64,000 bases of DNA from Viscum album (lineage: Eukaryota > Streptophyta > Magnoliopsida > Santalales > Viscaceae), in assembly GCA_963277665.1 (NCBI GenBank), contig OY728160.1:48530605-48594604 (forward strand). The letters run 5' to 3'. Each line of letters starts with the position of its first letter. Positions within the stretch are counted from its first letter, which is position 1. The position numbers were made by a program, and so were the translations under genes. Of this stretch, positions 10,021 through 22,158 are shown piece by piece. A model generated the notes under the pieces. The model ran no database searches and had not been told where the DNA came from. It saw only the letters and a program-made list of their open reading frames with translations.

Positions 10021-10644
10021 CAGGCCATGCCCAACATATCAAAATGCAGTAAACAAGAAATTCCTATCAAGGCAATTCTACAATTACTACATTTAAGGCA
10101 TACCCTCGGGTATCCTGGCCAAACGACTAAACAGAGGAACACACCCCTCAGGATGGCCCTGGATCCAAGAAACAATCCCAAATAGCATTTTATTATCATA
10201 ATTTAATCACTTATGCAATTCTAGGCATTAAATATAGAAACAGCCTCAGCCACACGACACCCCAACATGGGTTCGTGGCATGAAAACGCACAAAAACGCA
10301 CGACAGTTGGAAAATAAACACCAAACCACCTACCTTATGTGCCAACGAACACTATACCTGAACGCCGGCTCCAGAAACGCCCATGAACGGAGTAGATCTG
10401 ACGAAGAAAAAAACCCAATCAAACGTAAATTACATACGTTGGGAGAAGAATTGGAAAGAACAGAACCCGGAGGAGGATGGGCTTACCCGTGTAGTTCCAA
10501 TGAGATCGTCCGAAGCCGAATCGGATTCCAAACAAACTCCCGGTGGATCATCAAAGGTATGGCCTCCTCCTTTGGCTCCAAAATGGCTCAAACTTCTCCT
10601 CTGCCAAATGAGGAGGCTACTGCCTATTTTAAGCCGAAAAAACA

Positions 10645-10970
10645 AATTACACGACGTTTACTTCTGAGTACACAGCGTGCACTTATTTCATTTAACTGTT
10701 CATTTGGTGGCACCGACACTGTTCACCTGCCGACAGGAGTTACATGGCATGTACTCCCGAGTACACGGCGTGTACTACCGCCCAGCTGGCGGCGACTCCA
10801 CCGCCTTAATTTTTAACCTTCCGACTGACTACACGGCGTGTAAAGGACCACTACACGGCATGTAGTCTGTTCCTACACCCTTTGTCGCCGGCGAGGATAC
10901 ACGCCCTGTGTAATTATCCCAACATGGCCAAAAGTACACGACGTGTCGACGAAGTACACTGCGTGTAGTT
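10645..10970. repeat. Palindrome cluster in U3 (right LTR)
   Basis: Perfect copies of TACACGGCGTGTA lie at 10762-10774 and 10830-10842. Near copies lie around 10650, 10670, 10741, 10852, 10935 and 10953. The set corresponds copy by copy to 2640-2960. Several sites perfect in one LTR are mutated in the other, for example ACGTTTA at 10650 against ACGTGTA at 2646. Confidence 0.85.
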
Positions 10971-11076
10971 TCAAAATTTAGAATTCTTTCCCTTTTCCCA
11001 TATTTTCTCAAAAACACTTAAGGAAAAAAGGAAAAAGAAGAAGCCCGTACCTCAAAAATAAAACTGGGTTCTTACA

Positions 11077-11081
11077 ATCTT
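11077..11081. repeat. Target-site duplication of element 1, right copy
   Basis: ATCTT follows the terminal CA of the right LTR and equals the bases at 1077-1081. Confidence 0.93.
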
Positions 11082-12396
11082 CATCATCATCAATGAGACC
11101 ATTACTCATACAACCCTATTAATTCTCATATTTATCATTCGCCAAATTTAATAAACTTCATAATACCCATATATTCCACATTTATTACATTTAAATAGGG
11201 ATGATTCCTTACAGAGGTCATTATTTTCATCCATTGTGTTTACCAAACATTAAATTTTCCCTTAGAAATTACATCATTTGATTATTTAATTTCCACACTC
11301 AAAACATCTTTTCGTTCCTCTGAGACATTAACTTAAGTTATTATTCTCTCATTTTAGACATGTTAGAGGATGAATCATCTTTTCTCCATGTCATTTATAA
11401 AACTAAAACTTTATTCTATTATGTGTATCATGAAAATAACCTATCTGGAGATTATTTATCATATAATGAGAATGATGATTAGGAATAATTCTAAGTTTTT
11501 ACAATACATCTCTTATTTCACTTGATTTATCAAGTGGAAAATCATTCAATTAAACATCATTTTCAATAGTAACATGATTTCATCAATTTTTTTACATTGA
11601 ATAAAATAAAAAATACCATTTTTAAGTAATAACTATTTTGGGAAACCATATAATCATGAAAAATCATTTGTAGTATGCCTAAATCAGGACACATTATTCT
11701 ATAAAACCTTAGGTTTAAATTAGGTCATTCTAGATCATTACCAAAACATTATTATTTTACCTTATATATATATATCCCTAGTGTTCTCACCAATATTATC
11801 TCAACATAATTTCAAAAGGTTAAATAATCTATTCTATAATACAAACTATAGAAACCCATAACCTCCATACATCGATATTTTATCTTCTTAGAAGATTATT
11901 TATTACATTCCACAATGATCCACACAAGAATTATTTTGGTATTATGTAGTTGGAAGCATGGACACAAAACAAAATGGCTCATAATAGTCACCAATTAATT
12001 CCTACATAACTAGAGCCCTTCCTAGGTATGTCATTCCTAAAACATTTCTTCACAACCTAGTAAAATCAAACATATAAAAGTGTTAAGTAAGATTATTATT
12101 AAGCGTTAAAAACAATATTCCAATCATCCCATAAAAGTAAATTATCATAAGGGTAAGATAAAATGAAATTAAAATGTGAAATACATTCCCTGTAAATCAT
12201 ATATCATAATATTGAGTCACAGAATAATGAATGGTAGTTTATAATATATAAATGAAAGTTTATGACTCATGAGAGAAGAACATTGGTGAATCAAATTGAA
12301 TTTTTGAATACACATATTCTTATATATTATTAACATGTATAAATAGAAATAGGTTCACTCATCAACATAGGAATATGAAATCTTATCCTTGAATAA
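11082..12396. other. AT-rich flank between elements 1 and 2
   Basis: This is the right-hand continuation of the DNA at 1-1076. It is AT-rich and stop-ridden, with a short TATATATA run near 11764. I see no domain, LTR end or clear repeat unit. It may be part of an older element that I cannot name. Confidence 0.55.
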
Positions 12397-14874
12397 TATA
12401 AGGGCTCGGTTAAAAACATTACATAATCTTGTTATTAAACTAGATTTCACATCATTAAAATCACAAAGATATTCTCATTTTAGAGTTTTAGAATGTTAAG
12501 ACAAAACTCACACATATCAACCCATAATCACACAATGTGGTACCATTAAAAAGGTATCCATTTTATACAAAACATAAAATTTTTAACACATAACAATTAC
12601 ATGATTTATTTGAAAAAAAATCATCATATTTAACTTTTCTTACTTAATTATCTTACACATCCTTATAAATTATGGGAAAAATTTAAAAACCTGGGATAAG
12701 CATAAAAAAATCAGTAAGGGGTATATAAATATAGAATGAAACCATTAGTCCATGATAAATTATAAGCATATGAAACCATTTTCACCAAGACAAACATCTC
12801 ATCGAAATATATTTACTTTTTGAACAATGTTATTTAGATAACAAATTACGAAAATATATAAACCTATAAAGGTATATTTTGAAATTACATACTTATATTG
12901 TAACCCTCAAGGCTACCTTATGTTTTTAACCCTCTTGGCTATCTTACAATGTAACCCACATAGCTACCTTATTGTGTAACGATCATAGTTACACGTGGAG
13001 TAACCATATGGCCGACCTCAAACTTACACATACCCAATGAATTTTAGAGACATATAGGACCAAACCATGTACATAAAAGACTCCTGATAACCAAAACATA
13101 ATAATAATCATTAATAATTTTAAAAAAAATGAAATTCAATTTTGTAAAATAGAATTTTTAAAGTGAATTTTTAAAGAAATGACCCTTCCAAATATCATAT
13201 AATTGAATTTATAATTGATATAATTAAATAAAGATGTCAATACACTCAAAATACATAAAATAAAACATAATATCAATTAAATTAATTACTCAAATTATAT
13301 TAGGACCATATAATTAATGAAATGGAAGGTTAACCTAATGAATGGAAACATAATATCAATTAAATTAATTTCCATTGTTTTGTGTGAGTGCTTCACATGA
13401 TTTCCATGGTCAGATTATAAAAGATTTTCTTGTTGAATGGAGGAGAAACTCAAAAATAGGAACAAAATGGTGTTAATATTTTTCCAGAATATTATCTGAT
13501 TCAAAAAATCATCTTGGTTATATGTTATGAGGATGAATCATTTGAAATATCATCATTTGTTCTTTTTAATATCATTTTCATGGTTCTTCGATAATCACAA
13601 ACATGTTTCACCATATAATTTCACTATTGGGATTATAAGGTAATTATAAAATGTAAAAATGTTCATATAATACTCGTTAAAAATTTAACCACTAAAATTG
13701 TTTTACAGGAATTATTTATTGAATTAAATGAAATTGATAACACATCTTCAATGATGTCTGTAAATTGACACATCACAGACTGTGTTTTTATTTACAGAAT
13801 TAGAGGAACATGAGAGGAATAGTAAGGATTAATTATTCAATAAATATGATAAAAATGTATAATATATTAAATAATTTAGATTTCATTCCTCTTGTATAAA
13901 GAGAGTTTAAGAGATTATATGATAACATATGAATTAATAATGAAACACAACAAAATTAAAAAGGATATTTACCTCTTGACCTCTTCTCCTTGGGATCCCC
14001 CTTATGGCCTTTGGTTTTGGAAATTTGATGAGATAAATAGGTATTGGATGCGGGGAAGAGCCATGGGTTGGGTATTGGGGATAACTTATAGAATTCTCAA
14101 ATAATGATAGGTGTCAAGGGAAGATGGGGTGAGGGTGATATTTATGATGGAAGTGAGGGAGTTCTTAATTATTTTCAAAGGACACCAAATTAGTGGTACC
14201 TAAGAAACCATGGTCTTGGACAAGGTTTCACCCACGGTATTGTCCCCATGGGGCACCTTATATCATATTTTAACCCTTAATATTCGACTAGAATTATTAC
14301 ATCATCATTACAACATTATGATGTCATCAAACTCACTAAAAACATAAAACTGTATTTTTACAATCCACTAAAAATTCAACTATCTGAGCAAAATCCCAAA
14401 CATCAATCCTATCCATTTTTTACATCTATAATTAAAAAATTAACTCCACTTTTTAAAAAATTCTAAATATTATTAATTTAGTTTTTAAATAAAATGATAA
14501 TTTATTCAAAAAATGAAAATTTTGAAACTATTTCTCATTTTATATCACCTTAAAAAATTAATCGAGATCTATTTATCTTATAACCTTAGGAAAATAAAAT
14601 AATATTTTTTTACTATTCATATGGGTTATATTACTATTCATTTTACCATTCATAAGGTTAGGTTACTATTCACAAAAATACTGGTTGGTTTTATCACACT
14701 CTAAATAACTTACTAATCATAACCATAGATCTCCATTTTTTCAAAATTCAAAACATAGTAGAGGAAAAATTATGTTTAAAAACTATTTTATAACTATCCC
14801 CTTAAAAAAATTAATATATAGAGATTCAATGGATCTTTTATTTCAATTTAGTATTAAAAACATGGGGTGGTACA
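12397..14874 (-). repeat. Element 2, 3' LTR (left copy)
   Basis: Homology with the right LTR starts at TATAAGGGCTCGG, with the next ~15 bp (ACATTACATAAT) shared, and runs to GGTGGTACA. Landmark shared blocks are a minisatellite (12899-13000), the AT-rich stretch near 13130 and a CTCTTC-rich block near 13975. The left end is less certain than the right. Confidence 0.82.
12899..13000. repeat. LTR minisatellite of TAACCCTCAGGCTACC units (element 2, left)
   Basis: Four units about 26 bp long with a core like GTAACCCTCAAGGCTACCTTAT follow one another. The matching array in the right LTR is at 20034-20130. The CCCTCAGGCTA core is the same as in the element 1 LTR array, with fewer units. Confidence 0.75.
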
Positions 14875-14885
14875 TTCTCCCCACC
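14875..14885 (-). other. Polypurine tract of element 2
   Basis: On the minus strand this reads GGTGGGGAGAA directly before the TGTACC start of the 3' LTR, the expected place and composition. Confidence 0.75.
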
Positions 14886-14889
14886 ATCT

Positions 14890-16330
14890 AGAAATTGTAT
14901 CTTTGAAATTTTATATACTTATTATAAAAGGGAGGGTACCCTTCCCCCATAGAATTTTCAGATTCCCAGGATGGTACTTCAATAATGTGTTTTCGCCAAA
15001 AAATCATTATATGGTGTATTTCATTATTCTAAAATACATTTTCTCATCGATCAATAATCTGAATAGTTTTAACTTCATAATATTGGTTCTTTTCCAATAT
15101 AACTATTTCTTGGCCCAAAACATGAGATGAATCTGGAACATACATTCTCAACATCGAAACATGAAAATTATTCAGTACCTAGGATAAACACAGAGGAAAA
15201 GCTACTCAATTTGTGACTCATCAATCATTCTCTACGATTTCATATGGTTCAATGAACCATGTACATAGATTTACATTTCCTCCAAAATGCATACCACTAT
15301 TCCATGCTGATATTCTAATAAAAATAATATCACTTATCTCGAAAGAAAAGTATTTCCTCATGTTATTTGTATAACATTTATGTCTTCTATGAGCTATACT
15401 CATGTGTTTCTGGATCATCTTAAATTTCATAAGCACTTCCTTCAATAATTATGGACCCATAATCTTTCTTTCTCTGATTTCATCCCAAAATGATGGAGTT
15501 TGAAAAAGCTTCCCATATAATGCCTCAATATGATCCATCTCAATGTTGAAATGAAAACTGTTATTAAAATAATATTGTACTTAAAAATATGATGATCCCA
15601 ACTTCCCTGTAATTAATTGGATAATCTCTAAGCATTAACTCTAAACACTAAATCATCTGTTCTGATATCCCATCTGATTGAGGTTGAAAATCTATATTGA
15701 AATTTAATTCTATTCATAACCAATTCTGAAGGCCTATCAAAATGTTATAAGTGAACATGGAATCCCAGTTAGAGAAAATGGAAATAAAAACTCCATGTAA
15801 CCTAAAAATATTGTTTAGGTGTAGTCAACAAATGTAGATATAAATACATAGTATATTGAAAAAGAATGAAATGTGTAGATTTAGTCATTTGATAAATTAT
15901 ATCTTAAATTTCAATATTACCAAGAGAAGTAGTAGTAGTCCCACAACAAAGTCCATTGATATATTATCCCATTTCCAATCTGGCACAAGTAAATGTTGAT
16001 GTATCCCTTTCAGTAACTTCCAATATACATCTACATATTGACATGTAAAACCTTTCACAGTAAAATATTTAATATAATTTTTCATTCTATCCCACCAGTA
16101 ATACTTTCCAGGCTCTATGTACATCTTAGGTCAGTCGGGATGAATAAAAAATGGAGAACAATGTTTTTCACACAACAAATATTTATCTGTTGAGAAACCC
16201 AAGGCACACATAATTTTTTTCCAAATATCAAATTACAATATTTATAAATGTTCAATTCTAGAAATATACATATTTTAACTACTTATACATTTTCAGTAGC
16301 TCCATGTCTGCCTTATGGGATTTCTTAATC
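14890..16330 (-). pseudogene. Element 2 integrase and chromodomain-like tail, relic
   Basis: The HHCC region is readable near 16190-16030, with YYWWDRMKNYIKYF and then KGFTCQ, where the first Cys of the CxxC pair has become Gly. The core entry PDWKWDNISMDFVVGL is at about 15975-15935. Further on, MIQKHMSIAHRRHKCYTNNMRK (15400s) matches the QSRQKSYADNRRR region after the core, and NNFHVSMLRMYVPDSSHVL with MIFWRKHIIEVPSWES near 15170-14950 matches the chromodomain-bearing tail. Several frames are needed to follow it. It cannot make a working protein. Confidence 0.85.
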
Positions 16331-16549
16331 TTGTCTCACAAAGATAACTACACTGAAACCTAAAACGAAATAGAAGAATTTTTTTCACTAACAACATCCA
16401 ATCCAAAATTCATCAAATCATTAATCAAAGGGTATCTTTCTAGATGTATCATTGTTAATCATGCATTTTGTTTTGGACTCAAGGAATCTTCTACATTTTT
16501 TACTTGTCCACAATCTTAATTGATCATGAAATAAATATCCTTTATAAAT

Positions 16550-16790
16550 TAGATTGTTCTTATATGACTCATATTTAATTCCCTCTGAGTGAATATATAC
16601 ATAAGAATATTATAGTTATTATACATTTCAAATTTGGGTCTAAATAAAATATTCCTCAAAATTTTCAAAGAAAAATCAACAACGTATAATTCCATAGAAT
16701 GTGTGGGATAATTTTACTCATGATATTTGAGTTGTCTTATATCATATACAATTACATGATCATTTACATCCAAACACAAGAATGTCCCAT
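16550..16790 (-). pseudogene. Element 2 RNase H relic
   Basis: Reading the minus strand from about 16780 gives RQLKYHE, a stop, NYPTHSMELYVVDFSLK and later YIFTQRELNM. These line up with the [20 protein letters not shown]...YIFTQ block of gypsy RNase H. The HDLEL motif has become HSMEL and the TDH motif is lost. Confidence 0.75.
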
Positions 16791-16899
16791 TAATGAAGCT
16801 TCAATAAAGATGAAAAACTCACCATTTCTATAAGTTTTGGTCTGAACTAGAGATTTGACCAATCATTTTTTAAATTTATGAAAACAGTCATCAAATTAT

Positions 16900-17730
16900 T
16901 TGGTCATTTGAATTTGAATATTTGTATAGTTAACTTTGTCAGGGGACTAGATAAATGGGAAAAAATATTCAACAAGCCTCCAGTTATAGCCATCCAAATA
17001 ACAAAAAATATTAATCTTGGTAATATATCTGGGTCTTATCCATTATTCAAAACAAAATTCACCTAGATCCACTCTTATGAAATATTTAGAAACAATGTTA
17101 CCAATGAATGTAATTTTTTGCAACCAAAAATAAAAATTGATGAATTTTTCATATAGTTTCTATTTTTTGTTGTATTCAAAGAAACCCTTAGTTTGCTTCA
17201 TGCTTCTCATTACTTCTATAAAATTACATAATTTAATCAATAAACACAACCACATACTTATCTAAGAACTCATGAAATATAATATTCATATGATCCATAA
17301 ATATAGAAGGTTCATTACTTAAACAAAATGAAATAAAAATTTTTTCATAATGACCATATCTATATTGAAATGCGGATTTTGGAATTTCGTCTTCCTTCAC
17401 CTTTAGCTGATGGTACAAGGATCTCATTTTTATCTTTGAAAAATAGTGAGTTCCTTGGTTCTAATCAAAAAATTCATCAATGTGAGGAAAAGGATAATTA
17501 TTCTTAATAGAAATGTTATTCAATACTCTATTATCAATGTAACATCTCATGGAACCATACTTGTTTTTAAAAACAAAACAAGAGATTCATGTGGTAATGT
17601 TCTAGGAAAAATAAAGACTTTATCAAAAAAGTCTAACAACTAATTATTCAATTCGAGAAGTTATAATAGTGCCATTTGATAATGCGACTTAGAAATTTCA
17701 TTAGCACCAGGAACTAAGTCGACTGTGAAT
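16900..17730 (-). pseudogene. Element 2 reverse transcriptase relic
   Basis: The entry motif EFTVDLVPGANEISKSHYQM lies at about 17730-17670. The best block is 17427-17233, with LYHQLKVKEDEIPKSAFQYR, a degraded FGL box and YVVVFID. The second catalytic Asp of FIDD is replaced by a TAA stop (17235-17233), so polymerase function is lost at the active site as well as by other lesions. Confidence 0.85.
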
Positions 17731-17984
17731 TCAAAATTCTGATCAGGTATAACACTAGGTAGCCGATCATGAATAACGTCAAGGTGTTCATTTACCACTG
17801 GTACATCATTAATTTAAAAAGTTCCATTACATTCAAAAATATGAGAATGAAAAATTTCATATCTATCTTTGAACAGATGCTCAACTTCTAAATTTGTTAT
17901 CAATTGGATGGGTTTATTATTGTATAAAAATAGAAAATATTTCTAAAAACAACTTCTTTATCTATAAAATTAATCTTATAATGA

Positions 17985-18310
17985 TAAAAAAATATCCAAT
18001 CCATACCAAGAATGGCATCATAATCTACTAAGGGATAATGACAATGATTGAAGGTAATTCCTTTATACAGTTAATAACACAAAGATTATTTTAATTCCTT
18101 TTTTCTATAATATTTCCCCCTAGTTTTTTAATAATATGGTATCGTCTCATTTTTTGAGGTGATATTTCCAATTTACTAGAAAATTTTTCAAAAATAATGG
18201 AATGTGTTAACCCCATACCCTACAAGTCATTATAAATATATAATAAAAAAACAATGTACCTGATACAATATCATTGGATGACCCAACATCTACTGATATA
18301 TTCATGAATA
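17985..18310 (-). pseudogene. Element 2 protease relic
   Basis: The minus strand reads DVGSSNDIVSG near 18290-18260, a decayed form of the D-S/T-G-x-x-x-S-F-I active-site loop, and DYDAILGMDWIF near 18030-17995, the usual second protease motif. Stops and frame changes lie between them. Confidence 0.72.
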
Positions 18311-18369
18311 ATCTCACTATAACTTATTTCTTGTATTTTTGTTTCATTACAAAACTCAGATCTTTTATT

Positions 18370-19275
18370 GTGCAGACATTTTCATAATGAACCATCTCCC
18401 CATATTCGAAACACATTAATGTTTTCATATCAAGATTATTCATAAGACTATTTTCATATTAATCTATGTCCATATGTATAAACATACAACATTAAAGACA
18501 CTTCCCAGTTTTGGTAAGGCATTCACCAGAGTGCTTTTTAACACACATTTAACAAACTAGAAACATATCTTTATTACCTTCAATTTTTTTGATTGATTCT
18601 CACCCATCTATTTCTACCAGAACCTCTTCTTCAATTTTTTCTCAAAGTACAGGTGATCATCATTGAACTCCATTTCTACATTCTCAACGCATTGTACATG
18701 TTTCCCATACCTTTTGAATTCTTGGGAGGACAATTCCCTTTCTTATCATGGCTTTAATACTGAGTAAAAATGGTTGATTTTTATATAAATATCTATAATA
18801 AGATTTTGAGCATACATCCTCGGTCAGGTGAATGTTTAATCATACACAACCATTGAATATTATTTATTTTTCCTCAAATCACACAACTTCTTCAATATCC
18901 CATGTGAAACTACCATAGGAAAATATTTTTCATGGAAAATATTTTAAAATTCATCCCACTCTTGGGATTCAATATCTTATATATCCATGATATTCATGAA
19001 AATTGACCCCCACTAATTACTTTCACCTTTAAAAAAATAAATGGAATGACCAACATTTTGATTATCTCAATATTCCCTAACATCACATATATTTTCATTG
19101 GATTTAGTCCATCCTTTAGCCACTTCTGTGTCATAATATGAAATTAAAGTAGGAGGGTGTTTCATCATAAAATGTGAAACTATAATCATGTTCCTTTGAG
19201 GTAGCTCTGGTTGTTCTATTTCATGGATTACACATCCATTTATTACCAATGTCATATGATCCATTACTATCACAA
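18370..19275 (-). pseudogene. Element 2 Gag relic
   Basis: The open piece 19273-19067 includes HPPTLISYYDTEVAKGWTKS, matching the PPTF..DP..A..W capsid block. WDEFNNIFHEKYFP (with a break) follows near 18955. Near 18545 comes CVKKHSGECL, the Cys/His spacer motif that precedes plant gypsy zinc knuckles, then CFEYGEMVHYENVC (about 18415-18374), a zinc knuckle whose second Cys is Tyr. Confidence 0.8.
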
Positions 19276-19515
19276 GCTACACAGTTCCAATTTACAACAT
19301 TCTTAGTTGTAGATTTGGAAAGATATCTACCTCTTAGTTCCTTGAAACTTTAGCTTCCCTATTTCTTTTATGGTAAAACATTGAAAATAAAAATATACTA
19401 GATGAATATACTTGTTAATATTTAAATTATATACCATTCCAACATAAAAATAATGTATAAATATTTTCTGTTATTATTTGAACATCATTTTAACCCTTAC
19501 ATTTATCCAAATCAT

Positions 19516-19527
19516 TCCCTAATACCA
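19516..19527 (-). other. Primer binding site of element 2
   Basis: On the minus strand, two bases after the 5' LTR end, this reads TGGTATTAGGGA, a one-base decay of the initiator tRNA-Met complement TGGTATCA in its first eight bases. Confidence 0.75.
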
Positions 19528-19529
19528 TT

Positions 19530-22158
19530 TATAAAGACCCAACCCTAAACATTACATAATATAGTTATTTAAAGTAGATTTAAGTTCATTACAATACCAG
19601 TTATCTTGTCAATTAAGAGTCTTATAATTATAGGGAAAAATCATTAATATTAACTTAGAAGAACACAAAGGGGTACCATTAAAAAATGACTCATTTCCTG
19701 CAATCCAAATTTTTTTAACCCAAAACAACTACATGATTTCTTTATAAAAAACTTCATAACATTTAATATGACTTCCATAATTGTCTAACACATTATTATA
19801 ACCTCTAAAATATTTTAAAATCTTGCAATGAACATGAAAATCTTTGTAAGGGAAAAATAGATGTAAAGAAACCATTCTTACATGAAAACTTATATGAATA
19901 TGAAATCATTTTCACAAAGACATACTTCTCACCCTTATATACTTACTTTGTGAAACATTATATTTCAAAAAAACAATATAAAACATATTTAAAAATATTA
20001 TTGTATCATTGGGAATTAACTACATATATTTTAACCCTCAGGGCTACCTTATGATTCTTAACCCTCATGGCTACCTTACAATGTAACCCTCACAACTAGC
20101 TTATGGTGTAACCATTGCAGTTACCCATTGAGTAAACATACAGATGACCTCCAATATAGACATACCATATGCATTTGAGGGATATATATATCCCAAAATT
20201 ATTTATGAAAATTTCTCAAGAACAAAAACATAATCATAAAACATGAATAATTCCATAAAAACATTTTTTTTAAAATTTGTAAAATTGAATTTTTAAAGAG
20301 AATTTTTAAAGAAATGTCCCTTAAAAATACTATATCATTGAATTGAGAATTGATAGAAAGAAATCAATATCTATATACAATGTAAATAAACACAATAAAA
20401 AATAATATTAATTAAATGCAGTACCCAAATGATCTTATTACCATACAATTAATGAATTTGAAGGTTATCCCAATGAAAGGAAACTGGTTTAAGAATTCCC
20501 TTACCACAGGTTCTTGTTACGTCAAATATTATTAAACCTCTTGTATTATTGTTAAAAGAGTGTTATTAATATTTTAAATAAATATATTCAAGTTTACAAC
20601 ACCTTTTATGATAATTTTATTTTATCATTTGATGTATTTATAAATAATATTTTTTTATTTCCATTATTTTGAGGGCATGCTTTACATGATTTCTATGGTT
20701 GGTTAGTAAAGGTTTTCATGTCGAACAGAAGTGAAACTACAAAAGTGGGAAAACAGTTATGTTAATATCTTTAAATAATATTAAATTATTCCATAAATAA
20801 TTTTTTATATGGTATGAGGATGAATCATTAGATAAATCATTAGTGATATTTGTTTAGATTGTTTCAGCAATTCTTCTATAATCAGGAACTTATTTTATCA
20901 TATAATATTAATATTATGAATATAAGTTAAATCCAGAATATAATATTGGTAATATCATACAATTTAATAATGGTTTTATACATTAAAATTTTTTTAAAAC
21001 TATTTTTGATGGATGTAAAGGATATTGAAGACACATAATCAACAATTTCGGTAAATCGACACAACACAGACGGTGTTTTTATTTTGAGAATAAGAGAAAG
21101 AAAAGAAGAAAAATGAAGATGAATATTTTCATAATCATGATAAAAATCCATCATATATAAAATAATGGAGATTTCATGCCTCCTATTTTAAGGGAAGTTA
21201 AGAGAGTATAAGAAAAGAAATTAATTCAAAAGAAAATGAAGGAAAATGAAAGAGGATCAGTACATCTTGATCTCTTCCCCTTTGAGATACTCTTTGAGGC
21301 CTTTGGTTTTGAACTTTTAGTGAGAAGATTAGGTCTTGTATGTGGGGAAGATCCTTGATAAGGATTTTGGGTCGAATTTAGATAATCATAAAATTTTAGT
21401 GGTGTGATAGGAAGAGAGGGTGAGGGTTGTATTTATTGTGAAAGTGAGGGAGTTTTTAAATAATTTCAAATGACACCTCATAAATAGTATTTGAAAAAGA
21501 AAGGTCTTTCCCATGGTTTTTCCATTGGTATTGTCCACATGGGACACCTTAAACAATATATTAATCCTACAGAGTCTAACAAAATGATTAAATCATCATT
21601 ACATCATTATGATGTCATCAAACACACAAAAAACATATAACTGTACTTTTACTATTCATAAAAATTCAACTATCTTAGAAAAATACCAAAAATTCAACCT
21701 AACCATATTTCATCATGTATAATAAAAAAATGAACTCCCTTTTTTGAAAATAATTTTCTGGATATGATTAATGTAATTTATACATAAAAAACAATTTATT
21801 TCGAAAATAACAATTTTCAAACTATAACTCATTTTATATCACCTTGAAAAATTAATCAATATATCATAGTCATATAACCTTAAGAAAATAAAATAATAAT
21901 ATGATTTAATATTAATAAGGTTCATATTATTATTGATAAGTGTGCATTATAATTCACCAAATAAATAAGTTTGTTCTATTAGACACTAAATAACTTACTG
22001 ATAACAATTGTAGATGTCCATTTTTTGAAATTCAAATCATTGAAGTGGAAAATTTATGTTTAATGGATAGTTTATAACTATATCCTTAAAAATAATTCAT
22101 TGTGTATAGATTCATTATTTGATGCATTGAATTTCTTTTAAAACCTTGGGTTGTTACA
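19530..22158 (-). repeat. Element 2, 5' LTR (right copy)
   Basis: The LTR is 2,629 bp, from TATAAAGACCC to TTGTTACA on the plus strand. It aligns with the left LTR through the minisatellite (20034-20130), an AATTTTTAAAG block near 20290, and the promoter-like TC-rich and TATA-like block around 21260-21450. It is about 150 bp longer than the left copy because of indels. Confidence 0.83.
20034..20130. repeat. LTR minisatellite of element 2, right copy
   Basis: Four ~26-bp units with TAACCCTCANGGCTACC cores match the array at 12899-13000. Confidence 0.75.

Larger units (their letters stand above)
1082..11076 (-). mobile_element. Element 1: complete but inactivated Ty3/gypsy (chromodomain-type) LTR retrotransposon
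   Basis: This ~10.0 kb element is read on the minus strand. From its 5' side it has an LTR (9093-11076), a PBS of initiator-tRNA-Met type (9074-9089), a ~1.35 kb leader, one gag-pol frame (7738-3131), a polypurine tract (3070-3083) and a 3' LTR (1082-3069). The domain order gag, PR, RT, RNase H, IN, chromodomain-like tail is that of plant Ty3/gypsy chromoviruses, resembling the Tekay/Del type with its long LTRs. The LTRs agree in roughly nine of ten positions by eye. About 22 in-frame stops kill the polyprotein, so it could move only with help from another copy. It is clearly richer in GC than its surroundings, which fits a younger insertion. Confidence 0.93.
9093..11076 (-). repeat. Element 1, 5' LTR (right copy)
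   Basis: The LTR is 1,984 bp, runs from TGTAATGTCCC to TTCTTACA on the plus strand, and aligns with 1082-3069. Differences are scattered at roughly one per ten bases by eye, many of them C/T and G/A. It contains the ten-unit minisatellite (9784-10020) and the U3 palindrome cluster (10645-10970). The 178-codon open frame at 10280-10816 on the opposite strand is not kept open in the sister LTR, so it is not annotated as a gene. Confidence 0.93.
12397..22158 (-). mobile_element. Element 2: old decayed Ty3/gypsy element
   Basis: This ~9.8 kb element is read on the minus strand. LTRs at 12397-14874 and 19530-22158 enclose a 4.66 kb interior with PPT, PBS and fragments of integrase, RNase H, RT, protease and Gag in the correct gypsy order. 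The LTR start (TATAAAGACCC, from TGTAANGNCCC) and end (TTACA) match the pattern of element 1. Frames are broken by many stops and indels. LTR agreement is about three-quarters by eye, so it is far older than element 1. The flanking 5-mers AATAA (12392-12396) and GATAA (22159-22163) agree at four of five places, a possible decayed target duplication. Confidence 0.87.

Noticed and set aside
10280..10816. 178-codon open frame on the plus strand, the longest apart from the pol segments
   Set aside because: It lies antisense inside the 5' LTR of element 1, and the same region in the other LTR is broken into several short frames. No domain is visible. It is open by chance and because of the stop-poor palindromes.
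12392..12396. Target-site duplication of element 2 (AATAA against GATAA)
   Set aside because: Only four of five AT-rich bases agree and the left LTR end is uncertain, so it is mentioned but not annotated as a feature.
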